The translations under genes were made by a program, and so were the position numbers. The notes below the pieces were generated by a model. The model had not been told where the DNA came from, made no database searches, and was given only the letters and a program-made list of their open reading frames with translations. This document shows, piece after piece, positions 63,560 through 64,000 of a stretch of DNA of 64,000 nt. The stretch comes from Lachnospiraceae bacterium V9D3004 (lineage in GTDB: Bacteria; Bacillota; Clostridia; Lachnospirales; Lachnospiraceae): NCBI GenBank assembly GCA_000621985.1, contig JHWW01000012.1, forward strand, positions 1-64,000. Direction: 5' to 3'. Every line of letters begins with the position of its first letter. Positions within the stretch are counted from its first letter, which is position 1.

Positions 63560-64000
63560 TATATTTATAAGGAATATCACCATCGTGGTATTCCTCTTTT
63601 ATTTTTCTGAATTCCTTTTCATCAAATTCCGGGAAATATGTATCTCCCTCCACACTAAGATCGATCTCGGTTATATACATCACATCAACTATATCCATAG
63701 CCTGACGGTATATGCTCTCACCACCTGCTATGTATATATCCGTTTCTTTTGTCGCATTGTATTCTTCCGATATCCTCAGAGCTTCTTCAAAGGAACGCGC
63801 AACGATCAGATTCGGATCTCCGGTATCGTTTTTCATGTTTTCTGACACAACAATATTAAGCCTTTCGGGAAGAGGCTTTCCTATATCTTCATATGTTTTT
63901 CTTCCCATAATAACAATATTCCCGGTTGTAAGCCGTTTGAACAACGTCTTTTCTCCGGGAATATCCCATGGAATACGTCCTTTATTGCCGATAATCCGAC
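63516..64000 (-). CDS. folA: Dihydrofolate reductase, N-terminus cut by window edge
   Basis: NADPH-dependent reduction of dihydrofolate to tetrahydrofolate for thymidylate and purine synthesis. The frame stays open to the right window edge, where NKGRIPWDIPGEKTLFKRLT supplies the substrate-binding WDIP.E.. segment; then GNIVIMGRKTYEDIGKPLP, DIYIAGGESIYRQAM (cofactor GG) and YITEIDLSVEGDTYFPEFD. About 161 codons are seen; only the first dozen or so are missing. The start shown by a shorter internal ATG-like codon is not the real start. Its 3' end overlaps the kinase gene by 44 nt. Confidence 0.95.
   Translation of the reverse strand, partial: RIIGNKGRIPWDIPGEKTLFKRLTTGNIVIMGRKTYEDIGKPLPERLNIVVSENMKNDTGDPNLIVARSFEEALRISEEYNATKETDIYIAGGESIYRQAMDIVDVMYITEIDLSVEGDTYFPEFDEKEFRKIKEEYHDGDIPYKYITYLRNESYRQEDS

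Overview
The window looks like the chromosome of a motile, low-to-moderate GC Firmicute, most likely a Lachnospiraceae (Butyrivibrio/Roseburia-type) member of the Clostridia. This rests on AGGAGG-type ribosome binding sites, RNase Y, the FlgM-FlgN-FlgK-FlgL-FliW-CsrA gene order, CsrA-type flagellin leaders, a LexA box of CGAAC-N4-GTTYG type and a very large InlB-repeat/fibronectin/BspA-type surface protein. No rRNA, tRNA, CRISPR array, insertion sequence or phage gene was seen.

Region 1 (1-11.9 kb, all minus) is a late flagellar locus: flgM-flgN-flgK-flgK2-flgL-fliW-csrA, then flaG-fliD-fliS-fliT-like, then two tandem flagellin genes (one cut by the window edge). Good sigma-D/sigma-28 promoters lie before flgM, flaG and both flagellins. 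Both flagellin leaders carry a small hairpin exposing an ANGGA motif plus a second GGA in the Shine-Dalgarno, the layout expected for CsrA repression relieved by FliW.

Region 2 (12-19.4 kb) is mostly housekeeping: a diaminopimelate-decarboxylase-like enzyme, RNase Y, RecX, RecA (LexA-controlled promoter), a DUF1653 protein, a KDPG aldolase fused to a VOC-like domain, and a SEC-C protein.

Region 3 (19.5-34.1 kb) is a visibly AT-richer glycan island: a GT2 glycosyltransferase, a GH39 beta-xylosidase and its probable WYL regulator, a CgeB/DUF3880-type glycosyltransferase, then a five-gene minus-strand operon: methyltransferase, nucleotidyltransferase-aminotransferase fusion, stand-alone LicD, and two paralogous LicD-choline-kinase fusions. 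Facing away from this operon, from a promoter whose -35 box overlaps the operon's own, is a Maf-like (DUF115) gene; that family includes flagellin glycosyltransferases. I read this as a candidate pathway that activates a phospho-amino-alcohol or phosphocholine-like group and attaches it to a glycan, quite possibly the flagellin glycan. This is the best candidate for an undescribed system here; its chemistry is inference.

Region 4 (34.2-51.5 kb) holds a small membrane protein, RarA, YigZ, a class A penicillin-binding protein, an ftsH-HAD-uvrC cluster (FtsH has a long asparagine-rich N-terminal tail), a GT2-TPR protein, a degenerate signal-peptidase-II-like protein, and an operon of aldo/keto reductase, CgeB-like protein, GT2 and recJ. 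The CgeB-like and GT2 genes are paralogues of those in region 3.

Region 5 (51.9-64 kb) holds a ~3000-residue secreted modular protein, a flavin-reductase-like protein divergent from it, a membrane hybrid histidine kinase, and dihydrofolate reductase cut by the right edge.
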